NCBI GenBank assembly: GCA_900696685.1
Contig: CAADHA010000166.1
Location: 1 to 64,000 of the forward strand
Origin: an uncultured Planctomycetota bacterium
Lineage (GTDB): Bacteria > Planctomycetota > Phycisphaerae > Phycisphaerales > UBA5793
Direction: 5' to 3'
DNA length: 64,000 nucleotides
Shown here: in pieces, positions 55,197 through 64,000 of the stretch
Position numbering within the stretch: position 1 is the stretch's first letter
How the letters are laid out: each line of letters starts with the position of its first letter
Translations under genes and position numbers: made by a program
Notes under the pieces: generated by a model
Database searches by the model: none
Told to the model about the DNA's origin: nothing
The model's input: the letters and a program-made list of their open reading frames with translations, nothing else

Positions 55197-55856
55197 ATGC
55201 CCGACCAGGGAATGCCAGCACCGGATCACCTCGTGGTCCTGGCCATGCAGGGCGACCACCGGGCGCAAAGCGATCTCTGGCGGGCTCATCGCCCGTGGCT
55301 CGCGGCCGTGCTTCTCTCTCACAAGCCGCGGGAACTCGACATTGAGGACCTCATGCAGGACGTGGCTGTCAAGTTCGTGTCCAAGTTGCACACTCTGCGC
55401 GACGCAGAGTCCTTTCGCCCATGGCTGAGGCGCATCGCCATCAACATCGCGCGCGAGGCGGCCCGCTCGTTGCGGACCCGCGGCAACCAATCCATCGAGG
55501 AGGACGTTTACGTTCAAGATCGCTTCCTCGAGCCCGAGGCCGACGGGCGCCTGCACGATGAGGCTGCGGGCCTTCTGCACCACGCCGCCACGCTTCCCAT
55601 CGAGTTCCGCGAACCCCTGCTGCTCCGGTGCGTCCGAGGGCTTTCCTCGGCGCAGATCGCTCAACTTCTCGATCTGCCCCGCACGACAGTGGAGACGCGC
55701 CTCAGCCGCGCGCGCCGCATGCTTCGCATCGAGTGGCAGCAAAGACAAGGCGAAGCCGCCGCCGACAACGACCCTGACTCAATCTCACGCACTTCCGAGC
55801 CTGCCGAACAGATCGGCCAGGCCCCTTCCGCACATGGGAGAACGCACCATGAATGA
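55197..55856 (+). CDS. ECF-type RNA polymerase sigma factor
   Basis: A 219-residue alternative sigma factor. Region 2 spans about 20-85 (LWRAHRPWLAA, DIEDLMQDVAVKF, FRPWLRRIAINIAREA); region 4 spans about 120-175 (LPIEFREPLLLRCVRGLSS, LPRTTVETRLSRARRMLR). GGAGGA before the ATG at 55197 fixes the start. First of four co-oriented genes; its stop lies inside the next gene, a putative anti-sigma factor, so they are translated together. Confidence 0.9.
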   Translation: MPDQGMPAPDHLVVLAMQGDHRAQSDLWRAHRPWLAAVLLSHKPRELDIEDLMQDVAVKFVSKLHTLRDAESFRPWLRRIAINIAREAARSLRTRGNQSIEEDVYVQDRFLEPEADGRLHDEAAGLLHHAATLPIEFREPLLLRCVRGLSSAQIAQLLDLPRTTVETRLSRARRMLRIEWQQRQGEAAADNDPDSISRTSEPAEQIGQAPSAHGRTHHE

Positions 55857-56442
55857 ACAGTCCCCATTCACTCAATCCGAACCACGGCCCGACCGGCTCG
55901 ACGAACTGATCGACGCCATCGTGGACAGCGGCGACGACCGGCAGGCGTGGGAAGAGTTCCGCGCCCTGGCCGGACTGAGCGCCGAACCGTGGCGCCGACT
56001 CGCACAGGAACAGCGGATGCTTGGTCTTCTCCGCTCGGGTTATGAACAGGCCGTCGCGCCGGCTCTGGAAGTCGAGCTGCCGGCAGTCGCAGCGGGGTCG
56101 GGCGGCCGCGCCGTCTCGTGGAGGCCGATGCTGGGATGGGCGGCGGCGGCGATGCTCGCCCTGGGCTGGGCCGGATCGATCCTCGTGCCCCACGCCCCGG
56201 AGAGGGCGCCCACGCGCGAGTCGCTGCTGGCGCAGTACCTCGCCCAGCCTCATGTCGTGGGCGAACTGCCCCTCGAAGTGCGCGGCGTTTCCAGCGAGTC
56301 GGGCCGCGAAGTCATCACCTTCGTGCGCCCGATCGTTGAGCGCCGGCCCGTTTCACTCTACCACCTCCAACTCGATGAGAATTCCAATCCGGTGCTGCGC
56401 GAAGCCGCGCCGGAGCCTCTGACCCTGGCGAGCGGGTATTGA
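55849..56442 (+). CDS. putative membrane anti-sigma factor
   Basis: A 197-residue protein with a cytosolic N-terminus, one hydrophobic helix at about 97-117 (GWAAAAMLALGWAGSIL) and an exported C-terminal domain. No zinc HxxxCxxC motif is visible, so it is not a ZAS-type factor. It overlaps the sigma gene by eight bases, the classic sigma/anti-sigma arrangement. GGGAG lies nine bases before the ATG at 55849. Assignment rests mainly on context. Confidence 0.65.
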   Translation: MNEQSPFTQSEPRPDRLDELIDAIVDSGDDRQAWEEFRALAGLSAEPWRRLAQEQRMLGLLRSGYEQAVAPALEVELPAVAAGSGGRAVSWRPMLGWAAAAMLALGWAGSILVPHAPERAPTRESLLAQYLAQPHVVGELPLEVRGVSSESGREVITFVRPIVERRPVSLYHLQLDENSNPVLREAAPEPLTLASGY

Positions 56443-56477
56443 TTCCCGGCATCGCCGGCACTCGTGGGAAGGCGATC

Positions 56478-57434
56478 ATGCGAAACATGGAAAGACGACA
56501 CAAGATTTTGAACGATTCAACCTGTCTGCGGCGCATCGGCGCTGTGCTCCTTGCCCTGTCGCTCGCGGCCGGCGCCGGGGAGGCACAGACCCAGTCGCGG
56601 CGCTCACCGGAGACCAGGCGCCAGCCGCCCGCCCTCGCGCCCGATCCCCTGGATGCGACGGCGACCGTCGCCGTGCGCCTCGGCGAAGACGGTGTGTACG
56701 AAATGAAGATCGGCGACGCCTCCTTCCGCCACGCGAAGTGGCTCGAGATTGAGAAGAGGGCGATCGAACTCCTGCCCGGCCGGACGATCACGTTCGTGAA
56801 CGCCGAGGGCAAAGTGCTGTATGTCTCGCCTCGTGCCATGATCGGGATTCTGCTCGAGCCGGCGGCCGGCGCGCTGGCGGCCCAGCTCAACGTCGTGCCG
56901 GGCGAGGCGCTGGTCATCACCGAGGTGCAGCCCAACCGCCCGGGCGCCAAGGCGGGCCTGGCGGTCCATGACGTGATCATCGAGTGCAACGGGCGGCGCC
57001 CGATGACAAATACGACGTTTGCAAAGATCATCGGGTCCGCGTCGCCGGGCGACACCATGAACGTTGTCCTGGTGCGTAAGGGGCGCGAAACCGAGGTTGA
57101 AGTCCGCCTTGCGCGCTACGACCCCGTGGCGATGGCGGCCGTCCGTCAGCCCGTCGGTTCGGCCACGGCTGCGATCAGCCCCGAGGAGATGCTCGCCCTT
57201 CTCCGACAGACGACGGACAACCTCGTTGCCGTCCCCCAGGGGCAGAATAACCAGACCCCGATGGTCTCTATCGGAGACACCCGGCCCCGCCTGTCTGACC
57301 CCAACGCCGAGGGCATTCGCGCCGAACTCGACGGAATCCGCCGGCAACTGCGTCGTATTGAGGAGGCGTTGGAAAGCCTCCTGCTCATCGAGCAGCAGCG
57401 CCAGGCCGCCTCGGCCCGTTCCGTCGGCGGCTGA
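56478..57434 (+). CDS. exported PDZ-domain protein
   Basis: A 318-residue protein with a signal peptide (residues 15-35, ending GAGEAQ). A PDZ domain follows at about 130-220 (LVITEVQPNRPGAKAGLAVHDVIIECNG). The C-terminus is a helical, likely coiled-coil stretch (GIRAELDGIRRQLRRIEEAL). No protease catalytic residues are seen. Third gene of the sigma-factor unit and similar in plan to the next gene; the two may sense or scaffold envelope proteins. Confidence 0.75.
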   Translation: MRNMERRHKILNDSTCLRRIGAVLLALSLAAGAGEAQTQSRRSPETRRQPPALAPDPLDATATVAVRLGEDGVYEMKIGDASFRHAKWLEIEKRAIELLPGRTITFVNAEGKVLYVSPRAMIGILLEPAAGALAAQLNVVPGEALVITEVQPNRPGAKAGLAVHDVIIECNGRRPMTNTTFAKIIGSASPGDTMNVVLVRKGRETEVEVRLARYDPVAMAAVRQPVGSATAAISPEEMLALLRQTTDNLVAVPQGQNNQTPMVSIGDTRPRLSDPNAEGIRAELDGIRRQLRRIEEALESLLLIEQQRQAASARSVGG

Positions 57435-57478
57435 ACGCTTTCGATTCCCGGACATTCCGTGCGAAAGGATGGATCACC

Positions 57479-58765
57479 ATGCAGCATCGAAACTTTGTAA
57501 CCGGCCTGACGGCCGGCGCCCTCGCTTCGCTCGTCGCCCTCGCGGCATGCTCAACGAGCGCCCAGACGCAGTCTCCGGAATCCGCCAAGGACGACGCCCG
57601 GGCGGACGCCAAAGCCACAATCGTGCGTTCCTCCGGCTCAGGCGCCGTCGTAACCCGACCTACGAAGGACAACCAGAACATCGTCGTCACCTACCGCACT
57701 CAGGATCCCAGGTCGAGTGAGGCCAGCAAGACTCGCTCGACCGTCATCGTGGAGGGGCAGCCCACGAATGAAACGCACGAGCGCGTAGTCACCTTGCTAT
57801 CCGCCCGGAACCCCGACTTCGGCACAACCCAGGATCGGGCCGCCGGCAAGGCCCAGGACATCCGCATCGAGCGTCGCATCGTGGACGGCAAGGAAGAAGT
57901 CAAACTCTGGATCAACGGCAAGGAGGTCAAGGTCGACTCGATGGAGGACGTACACAAGGCGATCCGCGAGTCAGACCTCGACGTGGACGTGCAGGTCTTC
58001 ACTGAATTGCAGACTGTGCCCCACGTGTTTGAGTTCAATGACGTCGAGAACATGATCGTCACCGAGCCATTTGAGATGAGCGTGCCTCACTTCGCACTCG
58101 GCGACCTGCTCTCGGGCAAGGCCCCCAAGGCCATGCTGGGTGTGCACCTCGAGCCCATCAGCGACGACCTCCGCGAGTATCTCGGCCTGGCTGAGGGTGC
58201 GGGCGCCCGCGTCGCGATCGTCGTCGAGGACACCCCGGCGGCCAAGGCCGGCCTCCAGAAGGGCGACATCATTCTGGCCGTCAAGACGCCCGGCGAAGAG
58301 CACGACGGCCTGACTGTCGAGAAACTCCGCGAAGTCATCGCACAATGCGAACCGGGCGCCGAAGTCACCTTCACTCTCCTGCGCAAGGGCGAGAAGAAGA
58401 CGGTGGCCGCGACTCTTGCCCAGTGGGACGGTTCGCGCTTTGGCGCGATCGACGGCCAGCGGTTGCTGTTCAAGGACCTGGAACCGTCGCTGCGCCTGGG
58501 CGACCTGCCCAATCTGAAGAACGAGTTCTTCCACGACGGCCGCCTTCTTGAGGTCAGGCCTCAACTCCAGGAACTCCAGCCGCGCCTCTTGGAGCTGCAG
58601 CGCCGGACCGGGGACAGGATCCGCAAGGCAATGCCCGAAGCCGAAGAGATGTTCCGCCGGATGGAACAGCAGATGGAGGAGATGCAGCGGATGCTGGAAA
58701 ACCTCCGCAAGCAGCAGGATGAACTCCGCAAGCAGGTCCAGCAGCCGGCCACTTCCGACGCCTGA
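57479..58765 (+). CDS. exported PDZ-domain protein with C-terminal coiled coil
   Basis: A 428-residue protein with a signal peptide and a lipobox-like ALAAC (Cys near 24), so probably a lipoprotein. A PDZ domain at about 210-310 (MLGVHLEPISDDL, DTPAAKAGLQKGDIILAVK) is followed by a Glu/Gln/Met-rich coiled coil (about 360-425, FRRMEQQMEEMQRMLENLRK). No protease triad. It is the fourth gene of the sigma-anti-sigma-PDZ-PDZ unit, 44 bases after its relative. Confidence 0.75.
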   Translation: MQHRNFVTGLTAGALASLVALAACSTSAQTQSPESAKDDARADAKATIVRSSGSGAVVTRPTKDNQNIVVTYRTQDPRSSEASKTRSTVIVEGQPTNETHERVVTLLSARNPDFGTTQDRAAGKAQDIRIERRIVDGKEEVKLWINGKEVKVDSMEDVHKAIRESDLDVDVQVFTELQTVPHVFEFNDVENMIVTEPFEMSVPHFALGDLLSGKAPKAMLGVHLEPISDDLREYLGLAEGAGARVAIVVEDTPAAKAGLQKGDIILAVKTPGEEHDGLTVEKLREVIAQCEPGAEVTFTLLRKGEKKTVAATLAQWDGSRFGAIDGQRLLFKDLEPSLRLGDLPNLKNEFFHDGRLLEVRPQLQELQPRLLELQRRTGDRIRKAMPEAEEMFRRMEQQMEEMQRMLENLRKQQDELRKQVQQPATSDA

Positions 58766-58893
58766 TGAATGAGTTCGCGCCAGTCTCCTTCCTTCGCCTG
58801 CATCGCCCGCGAGCCATCCCCTCTCGCGGGCGACGCGGTTTTTGCATGGCGAGGGAGACCGGGCCGTCGAAGACACACGCGTACAATCCGTCG

Positions 58894-59604
58894 ATGCCGG
58901 AGATGATCCAGATCAACTTCAACAAACGCTTCCCGCTCTTTCCCCTTGCGGGCATCTGCCTTCTGCCTCATGCGACCATACCGCTGCACATCTTTGAGCC
59001 TCGGTACATCCGCATGGTCGCCGATTCGTTGGACGGTTCGAGCCAGATCGCCATGGCCACCTTCGAGGGCAAACGCTGGCAGCAGGAGTATCACGGCAAC
59101 CCGCCGGTGCGGCCCATTGTCTGCCTTGGACAGATCGAGCGCTACGAGCGGCTGCCCATGGACCGGTACAACATCATGCTTCAGGGCATCTGCCGCGCGC
59201 GGATTGTCGAGGAACTCATGCCCGATTCGGACCGCCCTTACAGAATCGCCCGGCTCGCGCCCACCGACTCCAGCCCCGAATCCCACGAGGAAGAACTCAC
59301 CGGCTGGCGCCACCGTGTCCGCGAACTGCTCGAAAGCGATCCGCTCTCGCGCATGCGGCTCGGCGGCGACGTGCTCAAATGGTTCGACCGTGAAGACATT
59401 CCCTCGCACGTGCTCATCGAGATTGTCGGGCACCTGCTGATGACGACGACCGAGGACGCCGAGCGGCGCTACCGCCTCCTCGCCGAGCCGGACGCCATCG
59501 AACGGGCCGACTACACCGAAGAACAGCTGCGCGGCCTGGAACGCCTCGTCTCGCGCGTGCAGGCGCAGACGGGTGACTGGCCGAAAGGATGCAGTTGGAA
59601 CTGA
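58894..59604 (+). CDS. Lon N-terminal (LON substrate-binding) domain protein
   Basis: A 236-residue protein that is essentially one LON domain (FPLFPLAGICLLPHATIPLHIFEPRYIRM) with a helical C-terminal part; no ATPase or protease domain. Family members are thought to bind unfolded protein or peptides; exact role unknown. The ATG at 58894 starts the family match. TACAAT lies at 58882-58887, six bases before the start, so the mRNA may lack a leader. It follows the PDZ genes, consistent with a protein-quality theme. Confidence 0.82.
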   Translation: MPEMIQINFNKRFPLFPLAGICLLPHATIPLHIFEPRYIRMVADSLDGSSQIAMATFEGKRWQQEYHGNPPVRPIVCLGQIERYERLPMDRYNIMLQGICRARIVEELMPDSDRPYRIARLAPTDSSPESHEEELTGWRHRVRELLESDPLSRMRLGGDVLKWFDREDIPSHVLIEIVGHLLMTTTEDAERRYRLLAEPDAIERADYTEEQLRGLERLVSRVQAQTGDWPKGCSWN

Positions 59605-59627
59605 TTCCGGCGAAACCCGGACGTATC

Positions 59628-60344
59628 TCAGGAGAACGAGCCGCCGCCGCGCAACTGGTTGATCCGCGACTGGAGCGAAGCGCCCGGGCACAGCGTCGCG
59701 GCAAGTTCGCGGTGCGTCTGGATGCGCGAAAGCGGAATGCGGTAGGCCATCTGGATCCGGCGGACAAAGTCGCGCAGCGACTCCACCTGCGCCGGCGTGG
59801 GATGCTGGCGCTCGAAGTTGCCCAGGCACACAATGCCGATGTTCCCGGGATTGCGGTCCTTCACGTGCGCGCCCTGGAACTGGAGGTAGCGCCCCTCCCA
59901 CACGCGCCCGGCCGGGTCGATCAGAAAGTGATACCCGACATCCCCCCACCCTTGCGCCTGGTGCGCACGGCGGATGGCGTCAATGCGGGCCGCCGCGTCG
60001 TTCTGGCTCGTCGAAGCGAACGGCGTCATCCCGTCATGATGAAGCGTCATGCGATGGATGCCCGTGAGCGGGTCCATCCGCGAAGGAACGGGAGCGCCCG
60101 TGGCCCAGGCGCTTCGCGGAATCGCCCCGCCGAATGCCTGCGTCGGGCTTGAAGCAATCGGCGACCGTACCGGCGACTCGACTGCTCCCGAGAGATCAAC
60201 CGGGCGCGGCGACGCGCTGCCCGCAGGCCGGCCTTCCGCCCACGGGACCCCCGGAAGGCGCGTGCGGCTACTCGTCGTTGCGCAGCCCGCCAGCAGGCCC
60301 AGTCCGGCCAGGAGGAAAGTACGGCGTGTCTTCTCAACGCTCAT
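59628..60344 (-). CDS. N-acetylmuramoyl-L-alanine amidase (Amidase_2/PGRP) lipoprotein
   Basis: A 238-residue exported protein. The N-terminus has KTRRTFLLAGLGLLAGC, combining a twin-arginine-like start with a lipobox. The amidase domain occupies about 95-225: zinc ligands are H in TLHHDG, H in QTHRELA and C in LCPGASL, with a Tyr in GYHFLID. It cleaves the amide between muramic acid and the peptide in peptidoglycan. Notable for planctomycetes, whose peptidoglycan was long doubted. Confidence 0.88.
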   Translation of the reverse strand: MSVEKTRRTFLLAGLGLLAGCATTSSRTRLPGVPWAEGRPAGSASPRPVDLSGAVESPVRSPIASSPTQAFGGAIPRSAWATGAPVPSRMDPLTGIHRMTLHHDGMTPFASTSQNDAAARIDAIRRAHQAQGWGDVGYHFLIDPAGRVWEGRYLQFQGAHVKDRNPGNIGIVCLGNFERQHPTPAQVESLRDFVRRIQMAYRIPLSRIQTHRELAATLCPGASLQSRINQLRGGGSFS

Positions 60345-60460
60345 CGTGGATTACCTATCGGCATGCCTTTTCCGTTTCATGCACTCGATTCGCGGGAAAC
60401 ACGCCAACCTTCTTTCGCACGGACCCGGCCCGTGGTTTCTAGGACGCTCGCGATGCCCCC

Positions 60461-60727
60461 TTACGCCAACTGAACCGCGAACTTCTCGACCTGAACCACC
60501 TGGTCCGTGGGGACCATGCTGATCACGTCCCACGGGCAGACCTGCGCACAGAGCGTGCAGCCGATGCACCGCGGCAGGTCGATGTGGCACAGTTGCATCA
60601 CGCTCTGAAACTGCGGCCCCGGCAGCGTGTCGATGCAGTCCACCGGGCAGACCGACACACACGCCTCGCAGCCCGTGCAGAGGTCTTCATCGAGGATCGC
60701 CAGCGTCTTGGGGAGCTTCTTCGCCAT
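60461..60727 (-). CDS. 4Fe-4S dicluster ferredoxin
   Basis: An 88-residue electron carrier with two 4Fe-4S motifs: CTGCEACVSVCP and CIGCTLCAQVCP. Starts at the ATG 60727 (MAKKLPKTL); TATATT lies seven bases upstream, suggesting a leaderless mRNA. Neighbours are the amidase and glutamine synthetase genes; a link to glutamate synthase is only a guess. Confidence 0.9.
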   Translation of the reverse strand: MAKKLPKTLAILDEDLCTGCEACVSVCPVDCIDTLPGPQFQSVMQLCHIDLPRCIGCTLCAQVCPWDVISMVPTDQVVQVEKFAVQLA

Positions 60728-60852
60728 GTCCACAAATATAGCAGGAATCGGCGCTTCGAGCCGGGAATGGGGCATCATCACCGACGGTCAGCCGCACCCG
60801 GGCGTGCCGCCCGGAGCTCGAGCGCGCAAGCACCCGCCTCAAGCACCATGCG

Positions 60853-63045
<2,193 letters not shown>

Positions 63046-63366
63046 CGCGCTCCTGCTCCTTCGTGGTGGGACTGAAGTGGCGGGGACCATCGGGCGGCGA
63101 GGGGGAGAGAAATGCTCGCCATGAAAGCAGCAAGGATCGCGGCCCGAACCAAAAAGGCAAGAGAAAACGCGCAGGGCAGCGTCACTTTCAGCGCCATGGG
63201 CACCGCAACGGACGACCGGCCCGTGGCGACAGCCGTGACCGATTGCCGCCGCAATGACGGCTGCCCCGGCGCAAGCCGTTCAGACACCTGATGATGCGCT
63301 CAAGGCTTTCTGCCGACTCGTCGGACGCCCCTCGCCGCTCGCTCTCGCCGCGAAGCCGTGGAGCGC
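63046..63366. other. gap between glnN and the tRNA-Ser promoter
   Basis: About 320 bases without a convincing gene. It should contain the glnN control region (minus strand), but no good promoter pair was found. Confidence 0.4.
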
Positions 63367-63394
63367 TTGCATTCGCGCGCGCGGACGATATTCT
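63367..63394 (+). promoter_or_regulatory. promoter of tRNA-Ser
   Basis: TTGCAT (63367-63372) and TATTCT (63389-63394) are 16 bases apart; the -10 ends 15 bases before the tRNA 5' end. Confidence 0.6.
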
Positions 63395-63409
63395 TGTGCG
63401 AACCCCTTC

Positions 63410-63496
63410 GGAGAGGTGCCTGAGCGGCTGAAAGGGCCGGTCTCGAAAACCGGTGTAGGCTTCGGCCTACCGTGGGTTCGAATCCCACCCTCTCCG
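63410..63496 (+). tRNA. tRNA-Ser (anticodon CGA)
   Basis: An 87-base class II tRNA: acceptor GGAGAGG/CCTCTCC, anticodon stem CCGGT/ACCGG with loop CTCGAAA (anticodon CGA), a long variable arm (TAGGCTTCGGCCTA), and T arm GTGGG-TTCGAAT-CCCAC. Discriminator G. Reads UCG. Confidence 0.95.
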
Positions 63497-63527
63497 CTTG
63501 CCCCGCTTCGAATCAAGGCATGGCCCG

Positions 63528-64000
63528 TCACTCGTCGGAGTATGGCGCATCGAGGCCTTTTCCCTCGATGTAGACGGCGGTAGCCTGGATTTCGAACATC
63601 TCTACAGGCTCGGTGATGGCGTCGATCTCGGCGCGCGACTTGCCCGCCTCCTCGGCGAGGTGCTTGGCCCAGGCCACGTCGAGGAGCGTCATCTCGCCCC
63701 GGCCGGCCACGACCACCCGCCGTCCCGCCGCGTTGCGCGGCACGAAGAAGGCGTAATCCTTGAAACGCACGCGGGCGGTCTTCCCTCCATCGCGGATGTT
63801 CATCCAGCAGCCCTTGACGGTGCAGACTTCCTCGATCACCCCCGACACGACGATGGGTTCATTCGAGGTGAAGTCCACGTTCGCAAGTCCGACGGCAGAC
63901 TCGTCCGAGCCGACACTCTCCAGTCCGTAGTGACTCCACGAGGCGAAGTCGGATCGTCCGGAACTGCACCCCGCAATAGCGCCTGCGAGAACGATGAGCA
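63528..64000 (-). CDS. DUF4920-like lipoprotein, N-terminus beyond window
   Basis: The reading frame stays open to the right edge, so the gene is cut at its 5' end. Reading inward from the edge it encodes LIVLAGAIAGCSSGRSDFAS, a type II signal peptide with lipobox. A globular domain follows: VSGVIEEVCTVKGCWMNIRD, VRFKDYAFFVPRN and AGRRVVVAGRGEM, resembling DUF4920 proteins. A GTG at 63878 is not the real start, since the signal lies upstream of it. Probably a small periplasmic lipoprotein with a metal-binding CTVKGCW site; function unknown. Confidence 0.72.
   Translation of the reverse strand, partial: LIVLAGAIAGCSSGRSDFASWSHYGLESVGSDESAVGLANVDFTSNEPIVVSGVIEEVCTVKGCWMNIRDGGKTARVRFKDYAFFVPRNAAGRRVVVAGRGEMTLLDVAWAKHLAEEAGKSRAEIDAITEPVEMFEIQATAVYIEGKGLDAPYSDE

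Overview
This 64 kb window is GC-rich, densely coded chromosomal DNA. Gene content fits a planctomycete, most likely of the Phycisphaerae type. The pointers are a rpmF-plsX-fab cluster, a prepilin-type N-terminus on a secreted protein, a TatC with a large insertion, type III glutamine synthetase, a futalosine-route menaquinone gene (mqnC), and many Planctomycetota-style PDZ, lipoprotein and unknown genes. That placement is inference from gene content; no rRNA is present.

Layout. 1-1931: right end of an integrated element (small HTH regulator, tyrosine integrase) abutting tRNA-Lys(CTT). 2021-8597: rpmF, plsX, fabH, fabD, a proline-rich lipoprotein, fabG, acpP and fabF, a nearly complete type II fatty-acid synthesis unit. 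8665-12828: a HEXXH-PDZ protein, purN, a prepilin-like protein and malate dehydrogenase. 13064-19281: arginine cluster argG-argE-argB(NAGS/K fusion)-argC-argH, with an array of 7-bp repeats after argG. 19381-20832: a MoaD/ThiS-like protein paired with a BNR/WD40-like propeller protein. 21143-24463: a secreted propeller-like protein, then tsf and rpsB. 24573-27346: ABC ATPase coupled to a ClC channel; then tRNA-Gly(GCC). 27592-31872: lipoprotein, phoH, pgpH-like. 31927-38851: purQ, nuoG, ykgJ-like, nrdR, a DUF4139 protein and nuoF on the minus strand. 39084-41831: an inverted-repeat element, a possible PD-(D/E)XK nuclease, a histone-deacetylase-like amidohydrolase and an unknown gene. 41825-49202: mqnC, membrane protein, QueC-like protein, HAL2-type nucleotidase, RtcB, lipoprotein, PqqB-like protein. 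49342-51632: MFS transporter, a decayed MOT1-type permease and tRNA-Pro(CGG). 51810-54982: rpe, HNH endonuclease, tadA, tatC. 55197-59604: ECF sigma factor, putative anti-sigma factor, two PDZ proteins and a Lon-N domain protein. 59628-64000: amidase, ferredoxin, glnN, tRNA-Ser(CGA) and a lipoprotein cut by the window end.

Most of the window is housekeeping metabolism: lipid, arginine, purine, respiratory chain and translation. The points most worth a second look are the MoaD/BNR pair, the QueC-like protein without an intact ATP loop, the fused NAGS/K arginine cluster with its Xanthomonas-like order, the heptamer array, the 19-bp inverted-repeat element, the MOT1 pseudogene, the integrase that reads through an antisense tRNA, and several start codons lying 5-7 bases after a -10-like hexamer, which suggests leaderless mRNAs.
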